From Bacteriovorax sp. UBA1852 (lineage in GTDB: Bacteria; Bdellovibrionota; Bacteriovoracia; Bacteriovoracales; Bacteriovoracaceae): a stretch of 39,817 bases of DNA. The notes beneath the pieces are model-generated. The model ran no database searches. It was not told the origin of the DNA and saw nothing but the letters and a program-made list of their open reading frames with translations. This document shows, in pieces, positions 1-8,478 of this stretch; position 1 is the first letter of the stretch; each line of letters begins with the position of its first letter. Made by a program: the position numbers and the translations under genes. The DNA lies in contig DDIK01000159.1 in the NCBI GenBank assembly GCA_002338505.1, positions 1-39,817 on the forward strand, read 5' to 3'.

Positions 1-521
1 AAACGTCGATCATAGTTAACATCATTATTTTCATCAATTCCAAATCCAACAGAGGTAATTTGACCATTACTTTTTCTCAGAAGTGAGTCAAAGTCATATA
101 TGTCTTCAACTATGAATGGATATTCCTTAAGAAAAATTCTATCTTCTAAAATAAATAGTGCGATATTATTTTTATGTGCACCGTCTACATTATATTCTTC
201 ATGGGAGATAACCTTCATGATTTTAGAACTCTTAAAGAACTCAACACCTTCAGTTAAATCTCTTGCGGCGACAGCATACAAGTTTCTATCAGCACAGGTT
301 GCACTTGAAACAACAAGTCTCGGATGAATGACGACACCACTACAAGAACCATCACGTCCTATTAATTTTATCGTACTTTGATACTCTCTATTTTGATCGA
401 TTGTACCATTCATAATTGAAGAGCTCTTGATCTGCACTTTTTCTTTATGATTGGTGGCCTCGTTGCAGCCAACTAATGTTAATAAAAGAATAAAATATAC
501 TGAGTGTTTTAAATTTTTCAT
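1..521 (-). CDS. Trypsin-like (S1) serine protease homologue, lipoprotein, likely inactive; C-terminus outside window
   Basis: Reading the minus strand from the ATG at 521-519 gives an open frame that runs off the window edge (173 codons seen). It begins with a short lipoprotein signal ending LTLVGC, so it is probably outer-membrane or surface anchored. Next comes an S1-peptidase-like core: GSCSGVVIHPRLVVSS, then ATC where active enzymes have AAHC, and later NNIALFIL where active enzymes have DIALL. Thus the expected catalytic His reads as Thr and the expected catalytic Asp reads as Asn. The catalytic Ser region lies outside the window. In the S1 family such changes mark non-catalytic homologues that often act as binding proteins. 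No clear ribosome-binding site is visible before the start. The fold is fairly sure; the role is unknown. Confidence 0.7.
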   Translation of the reverse strand, partial: MKNLKHSVYFILLLTLVGCNEATNHKEKVQIKSSSIMNGTIDQNREYQSTIKLIGRDGSCSGVVIHPRLVVSSATCADRNLYAVAARDLTEGVEFFKSSKIMKVISHEEYNVDGAHKNNIALFILEDRIFLKEYPFIVEDIYDFDSLLRKSNGQITSVGFGIDENNDVNYDRR

Positions 522-597
522 AATTACATATTAACAAAGCACTTCATGAGAGCGTGGCAAACTACTAAAGTTTATATACTGTCAAAGGTTTATACAC

Positions 598-626
598 TTG
601 AGTTAGCTCTATAAGTAGCTTAAATT
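598..626 (+). promoter_or_regulatory. Putative sigma-70 type promoter for the cupin gene
   Basis: TTGAGT at 598-603 and TAAATT at 621-626 are separated by 17 bases, just upstream of the cupin gene and downstream of the divergent lipoprotein start. The match to consensus is moderate, and the AT-rich background makes chance matches common. Confidence 0.35.
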
Positions 627-650
627 AAGAGAAATAACTGAGGATATGAT

Positions 651-1316
651 TTGAAAGAGTTTATTAATTTTAATATGGATCTGTCACAGAAAATAATTAT
701 CAATACAAGAGAAAGAGACTGGACCGACTCCCCCTCTTCTCTTGTAAAAAGAATTCCCCTTGAAAGAGATGGTGCTGAATCTGGCCGCGTAACAAGTGTC
801 GTAGAATATAAGCCAGGAGCTAAGTTTCAAGAACATCACCACCCACGAGGTGAAGAAATTCTTGTTCTTGATGGTGTTTTTTCTGATGAGCACGGAGAAT
901 ACCCCAAAGGTACTTACATACGAAATCCTCCAAACTCTAGCCACGCTCCATTTAGTGAAAACGGGTGTCTACTTCTAGTAAAGCTTGATCAATTTCAAGA
1001 TGGAGACTCAAAGAAAGTTATCGTCAACACTGAGCAAAATGACCTATGGCGTCCAGGGATTGGAGGATTAAAGGTACTTCCCCTCCATCAATTTGAAACC
1101 GAAAGCTGCGCACTCGTTCATTGGCCTAAAGACGAAAAATTTCAAAAACATAGCCATTTTGGTGGTGAGGAAATTTTTGTTTTAAAAGGAATCTTTAAAG
1201 ACGAATACGGTGAATACCCCGCAGGTACTTGGATGAGAAGCCCTCATCTGTCGACGCATATGCCATTTGTCACTGAAGAAACCTTGATCTTTGTTAAAAC
1301 AGGGCATTTGATATAA
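651..1316 (+). CDS. Tandem double-cupin protein (ChrR-type cupin family)
   Basis: This 221-aa protein contains two copies of a cupin barrel, about residues 45-115 and 150-218. Each copy has a metal-binding-like cluster: EHHHPRGEE (His62-64, Glu68/69) with a later His98, and KHSHFGGEE (His167, His169, Glu173/174) with a later His203. Both copies also share a G.Y.RNPP / GTWMRSP element. This resembles the cupin part of the anti-sigma factor ChrR and its stand-alone relatives, which may bind Zn or another metal. There is no N-terminal anti-sigma helix bundle, so an anti-sigma role is not supported. The start is TTG at 651, chosen because GAGG at 641-643 is well spaced from it; an in-frame ATG at 675 is the alternative. 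The gene seems to stand alone ahead of slyD. The substrate is unknown. Confidence 0.75.
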   Translation: MKEFINFNMDLSQKIIINTRERDWTDSPSSLVKRIPLERDGAESGRVTSVVEYKPGAKFQEHHHPRGEEILVLDGVFSDEHGEYPKGTYIRNPPNSSHAPFSENGCLLLVKLDQFQDGDSKKVIVNTEQNDLWRPGIGGLKVLPLHQFETESCALVHWPKDEKFQKHSHFGGEEIFVLKGIFKDEYGEYPAGTWMRSPHLSTHMPFVTEETLIFVKTGHLI

Positions 1317-1317
1317 T
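1291..1317 (+). promoter_or_regulatory. Possible slyD promoter overlapping the end of the cupin gene
   Basis: A perfect TATAAT lies at 1312-1317, across the stop codon of the cupin gene and about 50 bases before slyD. The nearest -35-like hexamer, TTGTTA at 1291-1296, leaves only 15 bases between, so the -35 assignment is weak. Confidence 0.3.
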
Positions 1318-1367
1318 CCCCTCACCTATGATAGTGTGACTAGATTCAGTTAAAAAAAGGAAAAATT

Positions 1368-1850
1368 ATGAAAATTGACAAGCATAGTGTTGTTTCATTT
1401 AACTTCACTCTAAAGCATGATGATGGAACAGTACTTGATTCTTCAGATAAAGGTGGACCACTAGTATACCTTCACGGTGTTGGTGCATTAATTCCAGGTC
1501 TTGAAAAAGAACTAGAAGGAAAAGCAAAAGGCGATAAACTTGAAGCTAAAATTGCTCCAGGTGAAGCTTATGGTGAAAGAAACGATCAAATGATTCAAAC
1601 TGTAAGTAAGAATGAATTACCACAAGAGGAAGAATTAAAGGTTGGAATGCAATTTCAAGCAGACACTCCTCAAGGACCAATCGTTGTTACAGTATCTGAA
1701 GTAAAAGACACCGAAGTTGTTTTAGATGGTAATCACCCACTTGCTGGGGTGAACTTAAACTTTGATGTTGAAGTTACAGATGTTAGAGAAGCCACTAAAG
1801 AAGAAATCGATCATGGACATGTTCATGGTGAAGGTGGAGTTCAACACTAA
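1368..1850 (+). CDS. slyD: FKBP-type peptidyl-prolyl isomerase SlyD
   Basis: This is a 160-aa cytoplasmic peptidyl-prolyl cis-trans isomerase and chaperone of the SlyD family. The split FKBP domain is clear: DGTVLDSS near residue 20, then PLVYLHGVGALIPGLEKEL, GEAYGERND, and after the insert-in-flap chaperone domain NHPLAGVNLNFDVEV. The tail is His-rich but short (DHGHVHGEGGVQH) compared with the long metal-binding tail of E. coli SlyD, so nickel delivery is less certain than folding activity. An AAGGA motif precedes the ATG. A strong hairpin terminator follows at 1873-1900. It is probably transcribed alone or by read-through from the cupin gene. Confidence 0.93.
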   Translation: MKIDKHSVVSFNFTLKHDDGTVLDSSDKGGPLVYLHGVGALIPGLEKELEGKAKGDKLEAKIAPGEAYGERNDQMIQTVSKNELPQEEELKVGMQFQADTPQGPIVVTVSEVKDTEVVLDGNHPLAGVNLNFDVEVTDVREATKEEIDHGHVHGEGGVQH

Positions 1851-1872
1851 GAACGATATAATTTTGAATAAA

Positions 1873-1900
1873 AAAAAAGGCCTGATTCCAGGCCTTTTTT
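1873..1900. terminator. Bidirectional rho-independent terminator between slyD and hpf
   Basis: The stem GGCCTG (1879-1884) pairs with CAGGCC (1889-1894) around a 4-base loop. A run of A precedes it and a run of T follows, so the hairpin can end transcripts from both strands. slyD (plus) and the lptC-lptB-rpoN-hpf operon (minus) converge here. Confidence 0.88.
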
Positions 1901-1951
1901 ATTAATAAAGTCAGCACGCTTTATCCTTATTACGTAAAAATCTAGCAGTCC

Positions 1952-2329
1952 TTACGCAACATCATCAAATTGTTCTTCATTGTAATCCATCCAAGCATCT
2001 GATTGCTCAAGAATCTCAAGATCCTTATGTTGGATTTTATCTTTCTTCGCCGTTAGTCTCTCTTTCTTCTTATGAATTTGCTTTTCAAGTTTAGCAACGA
2101 CAAGATCAATTGTTTTATAGAGATTATCGGACTTTCCTGTTGCATGATATTTAAACTTTGGTCCAAGTAGCTCAACCTCGGCATAATGGATTCCATTCTT
2201 TACATGGCATCCCCATTTAATATGGGACCTACCTCCTAGATACTTGTTTAATTTTTCTGACTTCTCACTGATTCTTTCATCAAGTGATGGTGTGTGCTCT
2301 AGGTGTCTAAAAGTTATTGTTACTTTCAT
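1952..2329 (-). CDS. hpf: Ribosome hibernation promoting factor / sigma-54 modulation protein
   Basis: This 125-aa protein of the HPF/YfiA (RaiA) family binds the 30S decoding region and silences ribosomes in stationary phase or stress. The S30AE-type fold is seen in ITFRHLEHTPSLDERI, the following helix with KLNKYLGG, and HYAEVELLG...YHATGKSDNLYKTIDLVVAKLEKQI, followed by a basic stretch. It lacks the C-terminal dimerisation domain of long HPF, so it is the short type. The last 20 residues are acidic. It is the last gene after rpoN, its usual place in Proteobacteria, 96 bases from rpoN, with an AGGAG ribosome-binding site. The terminator at 1873-1900 follows. Confidence 0.9.
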   Translation of the reverse strand: MKVTITFRHLEHTPSLDERISEKSEKLNKYLGGRSHIKWGCHVKNGIHYAEVELLGPKFKYHATGKSDNLYKTIDLVVAKLEKQIHKKKERLTAKKDKIQHKDLEILEQSDAWMDYNEEQFDDVA

Positions 2330-2425
2330 AAAATGTATTCTCCTGAATTTATACGTCCCATTAGAAAAAATTATCTATAGAAAATTAAAAGTTAAAAAAG
2401 TCTCCTCCTTTAAATCATATGAATT

Positions 2426-3880
2426 TTATTTTACTTTACGCTTTGACGAAGACAAAATGCTAAGTGATTCTCGGTACTTGGCAACTGTTCGCCTTGCTAC
2501 TTTTACGTCTTCTCGACTCAAAAGATCGGCAACCTTCTGATCACTTAATGGCTTCTTAGGATTTTCACTTTCAATCAACTCTTTAATCTTAATCTTAAGA
2601 ACCTCTCCAGCGACATCAATTCCACCATTCTTTCCTCCAAGACCTGAACTAAAAAAGTATTTTAGCTCGAACATTCCGATTGGAGTGTGCATATATTTAT
2701 TTGATGTAACTCTTGAAACTGTTGATTCGTGCATACCAATTTCATTGGCGATGTCTTTTAGAATCATTGGTTTTAAATGACGAGGACCTTTCTTAAAAAA
2801 GTTTTGCTGACGTTTCACAATACTTGTCGCTACTTTTTCAATTGTTCTCTGTCTATTTTGAATTGATTTAATTAACCATAGAGCAGACTTTAATTTCTCA
2901 TTAACAAACTCTTTGGCCTCTTTATTATTTTGGCTATCCACCTGGTTAAGCATGTCTTGATAAAGCTTAGAAATTCTAAGTCTTGGAACTCCATCATCAT
3001 TCACTTGAACAACGAACTCTCCTCCAACTTCCACGATGTAAACATCAGGAGTTACATAGTGAGTTTCAGCAGGAGAAACAAGTCTCCCAGGCTTTGGATG
3101 GAAGTTATGAAGCAGCTTTGCTGTTTCAATAATTTGCTCTTCACCAACTCCTGTTGCTTCAGTAATTTTCTTATAGTCTCTATTTTTTAGATCCGTTAAG
3201 TGACTTCTAATAATTTTTTCAAGTAGTGGAGATCTTTCTTCTGCTATCTGAGCTTGAGCAAGCAGGCAGTCTGTTAAATTCTCTGCCCCACAACCTACTG
3301 GATCAAGGTTTTGTACGACTCGAAGCATATCAAGACATGCTTCTCTATCAAGTTTACAATCTTCAATTATTTCATCGAATGCTTCAGAAAGGTATCCATC
3401 ATCATTGATATTATGAATGATCTTCGTTGCTACTTCCCACTCATCTTCTGTAAGCTCTTCCATTCTCAACTGCCACTCTAAGTGATCAGCAAGAGACATT
3501 CCTTTTGAAACCATATTTTCATAGTTTGGAGCTTCACTAAAATCTGGTGTGGCCATATTTTGACCATAAGAAGTCGCATTATAGCTATCGACATATTGCT
3601 GCCAATCAATACTATCGTCTTGATTGGACATAATCATATCTTCTTTAAAGTCTTCTGAAGAAGTTTCCTTTGAGAGCTTCTCTAGGTTTTCACCTGAGTA
3701 GTCTTCAGTTTTTTCGCCTGGACTAATTTCTTCGAGCATGGGATTTTCAACCATCTCGCTTGAAATCATATCTGTCATTTCCATGTGTGTAAGAGTTAAC
3801 AGTTTGATTGCCTGTTGAAGTTGCGGCGTCATCATTAGACTTTGCTGCTGCTTCATACTCTGAGATAATTTAACGGCCAT
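2426..3880 (-). CDS. rpoN: RNA polymerase sigma-54 factor RpoN
   Basis: This 484-aa sigma-54 factor directs RNA polymerase to -24/-12 promoters that need an AAA+ activator. Region I is the Gln/Leu-rich N-terminus (residues 1-45: KLSQSMKQQQ, MTPQLQQAIKLL). An acidic linker follows, then the core-binding domain (about 130-330) with repeated LDPVGCGAENL-like helices. The helix-turn-helix region carries HESTVSRVTSNKYMHTP near residues 375-391, and the C-terminal RpoN box is ARRTVAKYRESL near residues 461-472. All expected regions are present and the length is normal. AGGTG precedes the ATG. It follows lptB by 56 bases in the conserved lpt-rpoN-hpf order. Its activators are not in this window. Confidence 0.97.
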   Translation of the reverse strand: MAVKLSQSMKQQQSLMMTPQLQQAIKLLTLTHMEMTDMISSEMVENPMLEEISPGEKTEDYSGENLEKLSKETSSEDFKEDMIMSNQDDSIDWQQYVDSYNATSYGQNMATPDFSEAPNYENMVSKGMSLADHLEWQLRMEELTEDEWEVATKIIHNINDDGYLSEAFDEIIEDCKLDREACLDMLRVVQNLDPVGCGAENLTDCLLAQAQIAEERSPLLEKIIRSHLTDLKNRDYKKITEATGVGEEQIIETAKLLHNFHPKPGRLVSPAETHYVTPDVYIVEVGGEFVVQVNDDGVPRLRISKLYQDMLNQVDSQNNKEAKEFVNEKLKSALWLIKSIQNRQRTIEKVATSIVKRQQNFFKKGPRHLKPMILKDIANEIGMHESTVSRVTSNKYMHTPIGMFELKYFFSSGLGGKNGGIDVAGEVLKIKIKELIESENPKKPLSDQKVADLLSREDVKVARRTVAKYRESLSILSSSKRKVK

Positions 3881-3936
3881 AAAAACACCTAGTTCATTTA
3901 TTTATAGAGTTGTAAGAGTTTTTACAAAACTATTGG

Positions 3937-4668
3937 TTACATTTTAAATTCTTCACCTAAATAGAACTTCCGTGCCCTTTCGTTATTTACAATCTCATCA
4001 GGCTTCCCGCTGACAAGTAATTCTCCATTATTCATAATATACGCTCGATCAACAATTCCTAAAGTCTCGCGTACATTGTGGTCTGTTATGAGAACTCCAA
4101 TATTCCTTCTCTTAAGACCAGTGATAACGTTTTGGATATCACTTACTGCTAAGGGATCAACTCCCGCAAAGGGTTCATCTAACAGAACAAACTTTGGCTC
4201 CAGAGCAAGCGCGCGAGCAATCTCGACTCTTCTTCTTTCACCACCGGATAAAGATCCGCCTTTGGACTTTCTTATATGGTTTAAACCAAAATCACTAATG
4301 AGTGAGTCTAGTAAACTCTTCTTCTTAGGTATTGGTAAATTCCTATTTTCCAACACAGCATAAATATTTGCTTCAACACTTAGATCTCTAAATACTGAAG
4401 CCTCTTGAGGAAGATATCCCACTCCCTTTAAAGCTCTCTTATGAATTGGATCAAGCGTTAAGTCTTCTCCTGAAAGAGTAATCTCCCCTTCATCAGCTTT
4501 TACAAGTCCAACTATCATATAAAACGATGTTGTCTTACCTGCTCCATTGGGGCCTAAGAGACCAACAACTTCACCTCTATCAACATCTAGGCTTACGCCT
4601 TTAACAACAGTTCTACCGCCATATGACTTTTTTAGGCCTGTTGCCTTTAAAGTTATTTTGTCTTCCAT
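3937..4668 (-). CDS. lptB: LPS export ABC transporter ATP-binding protein LptB
   Basis: This 243-aa cytoplasmic ATPase powers the LptB2FG extractor that pulls lipopolysaccharide from the inner membrane toward the Lpt bridge. Motifs seen are Walker A GPNGAGKT (about residue 39), the Q-loop in YLPQEAS, the signature LSGGERRRVEIARAL, Walker B FVLLDEPFAGVDP and the switch His in ITDHNVRETL. The last string is highly typical of LptB. It begins one base inside the end of the upstream lptC-like gene (TAATG), so the two are translationally coupled. lptF and lptG are not in the window. Confidence 0.96.
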   Translation of the reverse strand: MEDKITLKATGLKKSYGGRTVVKGVSLDVDRGEVVGLLGPNGAGKTTSFYMIVGLVKADEGEITLSGEDLTLDPIHKRALKGVGYLPQEASVFRDLSVEANIYAVLENRNLPIPKKKSLLDSLISDFGLNHIRKSKGGSLSGGERRRVEIARALALEPKFVLLDEPFAGVDPLAVSDIQNVITGLKRRNIGVLITDHNVRETLGIVDRAYIMNNGELLVSGKPDEIVNNERARKFYLGEEFKM

Positions 4669-5654
4669 TACTTCAACCTAAAATTAGAATTTGCATTATC
4701 CACTTCAATAGTTTCATTATTGTCTCGTAGGATAATGATATTCCCCTTTATAACGTCCTGTTTTTGGTTAACTTTTGGGTAACCCAAAAGAACAATAAGT
4801 CCTTCACTTGGATAGCCCTCAAGCTTTTCCGAGAATGCCGTTCTTACAAATGGCGTGCCATCTATTGGACTAACATCCTGCTTAACCACCACATCGTCAT
4901 AAAGAGCAAAATACTTGAGTTTTTTATTATAGTTTTCGAGGAATAACTCGCCTCTTCGGGAGGTTGCGAGAGTATCAAGCTTTTTGATTTCAACCTCACC
5001 AAGTAGATCCCCCCTCATTTCATTCTCAAAGAAGTCTAACCTATTGCTTTTAAAGAAGACTGGGGCCTCGTACTTGCGCCTTCTCCTTATCTGACCATTC
5101 ACATTTCCGACATAGTTTAAGATACCAATTTTCTTACGATATTTGGCCTTATCAGAATTAACCACGAGTCTGTAGAGCTTTTTGTTGTTGTTATTTACTG
5201 TTTTAACATCACCATAGAGATCGACGATGTCGACACTTTGCCTGTAGATAAGTCGTTGTGAATTAGCGATTGTATCACCAGTTCGAATTTCAACATTTCC
5301 ATTAATATTAAGCTGCCCGATGGACTTATTGAAGAAGCCACTATCTCCTGAATAATACATGGGATCAGTATTGTCTTCGACCACCACACCATTAGGATTC
5401 TTCGTTATTAATTGGCCGGTTATTTGGTTATTAACAACCTCCTCACTATTTAGATGGATATTCTTTGAGCCAAGTTTGTAGCGATAGAAGTTTATATTCT
5501 TCATATAACTTTCAACCATTGCACTTGAAACTTGCTGGCCAGAACTTTTAAATACCGATTCATCGAGATTTATGTAGAAGCTCATCACAATTAATGCACT
5601 ACTCAATCCAAAGAAGAAAAGAATGCTGAATATATACTTAACAGATAGCAACAA
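4668..5654 (-). CDS. lptC: LptC-like LPS transport protein with a C-terminal LptA/OstA-like domain
   Basis: This 328-aa protein has one N-terminal membrane anchor (about residues 7-27) and a periplasmic beta-rich body. Residues about 45-190 read as LptC: SYMKNINFYRY, GDSGFFN, QLNINGNVEIRT and repeated G-V strand pairs. Residues about 195-320 look like a second jellyroll of the LptA/OstA kind, with LLGEVEIKK, YFALYDDVVVKQD, AFSEKLEGYPSEGLIVLLG, PKVNQKQDVIKGNIIIL. A typical LptC is about 190 aa, and the usual order is lptC-lptA-lptB. Here no separate lptA lies between. I infer a fusion, or an LptC extended by an LptA-like module, that would form part of the periplasmic bridge. The LptC part is well supported; the second domain is moderately sure. 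Confidence 0.8.
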   Translation of the reverse strand: MLLSVKYIFSILFFFGLSSALIVMSFYINLDESVFKSSGQQVSSAMVESYMKNINFYRYKLGSKNIHLNSEEVVNNQITGQLITKNPNGVVVEDNTDPMYYSGDSGFFNKSIGQLNINGNVEIRTGDTIANSQRLIYRQSVDIVDLYGDVKTVNNNNKKLYRLVVNSDKAKYRKKIGILNYVGNVNGQIRRRRKYEAPVFFKSNRLDFFENEMRGDLLGEVEIKKLDTLATSRRGELFLENYNKKLKYFALYDDVVVKQDVSPIDGTPFVRTAFSEKLEGYPSEGLIVLLGYPKVNQKQDVIKGNIIILRDNNETIEVDNANSNFRLK

Positions 5655-5754
5655 ATAGCTCCTTAGTTCTCAAATTATATCATCATGAGAGAAAATATGA
5701 GAAGAAAAATCAACCAAATTACTTTTACTTAACGCACCTTTCCTCATTCAAACT

Positions 5755-5784
5755 TTGACGATGATAAGGCGAAATTGCTATAAA
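5755..5784 (+). promoter_or_regulatory. mutS promoter
   Basis: TTGACG (5755-5760) and TATAAA (5779-5784) are separated by 18 bases and lie 46 bases ahead of mutS. Both hexamers are close to the sigma-70 consensus. Confidence 0.55.
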
Positions 5785-5829
5785 CCTAAAAGAGACAAAA
5801 TTGATCAAGAACACACAGGAATTTAGCAA

Positions 5830-8478
5830 ATGCTTGAAATCGAGAAGCTTAAAGAAAGTGGAGTAAAACTTACTCCGATGATGGAACAATATCTCCAAAT
5901 CAAAACCAAATACCTCGACCACATGCTCTTATTTAGAATGGGTGACTTCTATGAGGTTTTCTTTGAAGATGCTAAGAATGCATCAAAGATTTTAAATATT
6001 GCACTTACTCATCGTGGAAAAATTGGTGACTCACCAATTCCTATGGCGGGAATTCCTCACCATGCAGCGGCGACTTATATTGATCGAGTCTCAAAAGAGA
6101 ATATCAAAGTTGCAATTTGTGAGCAAGTTGAAGACCCAAAAGAAGCAAAAGGAATTGTTAAGAGAGCTGTCACACAAGTGGTCAGTCCTGGGATTCCATT
6201 TGATCTCGACAAGTCTGAATCAAATGTAAATCAATTCATTGTGACTGCCTACAAAACTGAAAGTGAATACTTTGTTACCGCTCTAGATTTCACAACAGGT
6301 GTCTTTAAGGGTTTCTTGCTTAACTCGAAAGAGAATTTTCTTGAAAAAGTTAGAAGCCTCGCCCCTAAAGAATTCATTATGAGTCTTGGACAATGGGATA
6401 AAGAAAGTGAACTTGAAACACTTCTCTCTCATATGGGAACTCTTGTTACGAATATTTCTCTTGAATACTTCGATGAAAAGTTCACTGAAGTTTATATAGA
6501 AAAACTTATACCAAGCTTTAAGAGCGATCAAATTTTAAAAGAGAACCAGTCCATACTCGCTCCTATTGGGGCTCTTTCATACTATGTTTGCTCAACCCAA
6601 AATCTAGATAGCTTTATTCATATTCATCCCTTCTCTCTTGTTAGTGAAACTGGATATATGAAGGTTACAATTCCAACGCTTACAGGCCTTGAGATTCTAC
6701 CTAAAAATAAAGAAACCTATAATCAATCTCTTCTAGGTTTTATGGATAAAACAAGAACGGCCCTAGGCTCTAGAAGACTTAAAGAGTTTTTTCAATCTCC
6801 ACTTCTTGATAAAGATAGCATCACTCAAAGACAAGATGTTATTGAATTTCTCCTAACGAATGAAGACTTTCTGATTGAGCTACGTGAAGAGCTTAGTGAC
6901 GTCAGAGATCTTGAGAGAATACTTGCAAAAGTTGCTACCGGTAAGGTCAATGCTGGAGACCTCATCAATACATCAAGGGCCATTAATACATATAAAGTTC
7001 TCAAGAAGAAGTTAAAAGAGCTCCCAAAGAATGCCATTAAGCAATTAGATGATAATGAACTAAATGCATTAGAGACATTAAGTGCTTCAATAGAAAAAAC
7101 AATTAATGATGAAGTCGGTGCAAGTCTTGATAAAGGGAATCTTATAAGAAGCGGTGCCAATGCCAAGAGAGATAAACTCTCAAAGCTCAGTACAAGTGCT
7201 TCAAGTGAGCTGATTGCTTTTGAAAATAGACTACGTGAAGAAACTGGAATTCTAAAGCTTAAGATTAAATCAAATAACGTTGCAGGCTATTTCATTGAGG
7301 TCTCAAAGACTCATTCTGATAAGGTTCCAAAGAGCTTTGTAAGAAGACAGACTCTTGTGAACTCCGAAAGGTATGTGACTGAAGAGCTGGCCGAGTTTGA
7401 AAAAGAAGTCGTCCTGGCTAAAGAGAAACTCTATAAACTAGAGAGAGAAATTTTTAAAGATCTCGTCACTTCAGTGAGTGACAATAGAGATCACATCAGA
7501 AGACTTGCAAGTGTTCTTGCTGAACTTGATATCTTCCAGTCTTTTAGTTGGATCGCACGTAGTGAAGACTTTTCAAGGCCTGAGATTTCAACAAGTCATA
7601 AAGAAATTTCTTTAACAGATGCTTGGCATCCACTAATTAAAAACGCAATTCAAGATAACTTCGTTTGTCATAGTCTAGAACTCAACGAGAAGAAATACTT
7701 TGGCCTGATCACGGGTCCAAACATGGCCGGTAAGACGACAGTTATGAGAGAAGTTGCAATTATTCAACTTCTTACTCAAATAGGTTCATTTGTTCCAGCG
7801 AAGAAAGTAAGAGTCTCAATGTGTGACTTTCTCTTTTCAAGACTTGGAGCAAGTGACGATATTCTCAAAGGCCAGTCGACATTTATGGTTGAGATGGCAG
7901 AGACTGCAGAAATCATTCGCCATGCAACTGATCGGTCTCTTATCATTCTTGATGAAGTTGGACGAGGGACATCGACTTATGACGGCCTCTCAATCGCCTG
8001 GGCTCTGGTTGAACATTTTGTGAATGATCTTAAGTCACTTTGCTTATTTGCGACTCACTATCACGAATTAATTGATCTGGCTGACTCTTTTCCTGAAGCG
8101 AAGAACTTAACTGTTGAGACAATGAATCATGGCGGAAATGTACAATTTCTCTATCGACTAATCGAAAAAGGCGCCTCACAAAGCTTTGGTATCTATGTTG
8201 CCAAACTTGCGGGTATACCATCGCATGTTCTCAAAAGAAGTAAGGATATCTTAAAGACTTTAGAGAAAAACCAAAATCATTCCAAAGGACTTATTGAAAC
8301 AGAGAAGTGCTCAATTGATTCTCAACTTGATTTCTTTGCTATCGAAAAGGTTCACGAAGTACCAAGTTACTTAAAAGAAGTTGAAGAGAATCTAAGTGAT
8401 ATTGACATTAACAATATGACCCCAATTCAAGCAATGAATAAGCTTCAAGAGCTAAAAGATCAAATTACTTTCCAGTAA
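5830..8478 (+). CDS. mutS: DNA mismatch repair protein MutS
   Basis: This 882-aa MutS1 recognises mismatches and small loops and recruits MutL. The N-terminal mismatch-binding motif is GDFYEVFFEDA, giving the Phe40-x-Glu42 wedge. Connector, lever and clamp domains follow, including ETGILKLKIKSNNVAGYFIE. The C-terminal ATPase has Walker A TGPNMAGKTT near residue 629, DDILKGQSTFMVEM, Walker B LIILDEVGRGTSTYDG near residue 705 and the ATHYHEL switch. The C-terminal tail helix (MTPIQAMNKLQELK) of the dimer/tetramer motif is kept. Length is normal. AGGA precedes the ATG. Its 3' end overlaps the convergent lipoprotein gene by 14 bases. mutL is not in the window. Confidence 0.98.
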   Translation: MLEIEKLKESGVKLTPMMEQYLQIKTKYLDHMLLFRMGDFYEVFFEDAKNASKILNIALTHRGKIGDSPIPMAGIPHHAAATYIDRVSKENIKVAICEQVEDPKEAKGIVKRAVTQVVSPGIPFDLDKSESNVNQFIVTAYKTESEYFVTALDFTTGVFKGFLLNSKENFLEKVRSLAPKEFIMSLGQWDKESELETLLSHMGTLVTNISLEYFDEKFTEVYIEKLIPSFKSDQILKENQSILAPIGALSYYVCSTQNLDSFIHIHPFSLVSETGYMKVTIPTLTGLEILPKNKETYNQSLLGFMDKTRTALGSRRLKEFFQSPLLDKDSITQRQDVIEFLLTNEDFLIELREELSDVRDLERILAKVATGKVNAGDLINTSRAINTYKVLKKKLKELPKNAIKQLDDNELNALETLSASIEKTINDEVGASLDKGNLIRSGANAKRDKLSKLSTSASSELIAFENRLREETGILKLKIKSNNVAGYFIEVSKTHSDKVPKSFVRRQTLVNSERYVTEELAEFEKEVVLAKEKLYKLEREIFKDLVTSVSDNRDHIRRLASVLAELDIFQSFSWIARSEDFSRPEISTSHKEISLTDAWHPLIKNAIQDNFVCHSLELNEKKYFGLITGPNMAGKTTVMREVAIIQLLTQIGSFVPAKKVRVSMCDFLFSRLGASDDILKGQSTFMVEMAETAEIIRHATDRSLIILDEVGRGTSTYDGLSIAWALVEHFVNDLKSLCLFATHYHELIDLADSFPEAKNLTVETMNHGGNVQFLYRLIEKGASQSFGIYVAKLAGIPSHVLKRSKDILKTLEKNQNHSKGLIETEKCSIDSQLDFFAIEKVHEVPSYLKEVEENLSDIDINNMTPIQAMNKLQELKDQITFQ

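Noticed and set aside
100..327. 75-aa plus-strand frame near the left edge
   Set aside because: Opposite strand of the trypsin-like lipoprotein, whose motifs are clear.
2330..2425. Sigma-54 promoter before hpf
   Set aside because: A GGGAC-like -24 element is visible on the minus strand, but no GC-type -12 lies at the needed distance.
4668..5654. Frameshift or misjoined lptC and lptA
   Set aside because: The frame is open throughout with normal codon use and a single start, so a natural fusion is simpler than an error.
6825..7166. 113-aa open frame on the minus strand inside mutS
   Set aside because: Lies within the well-conserved MutS coding region; its Ser/Leu-rich product is the mirror of Glu/Lys-rich helices.
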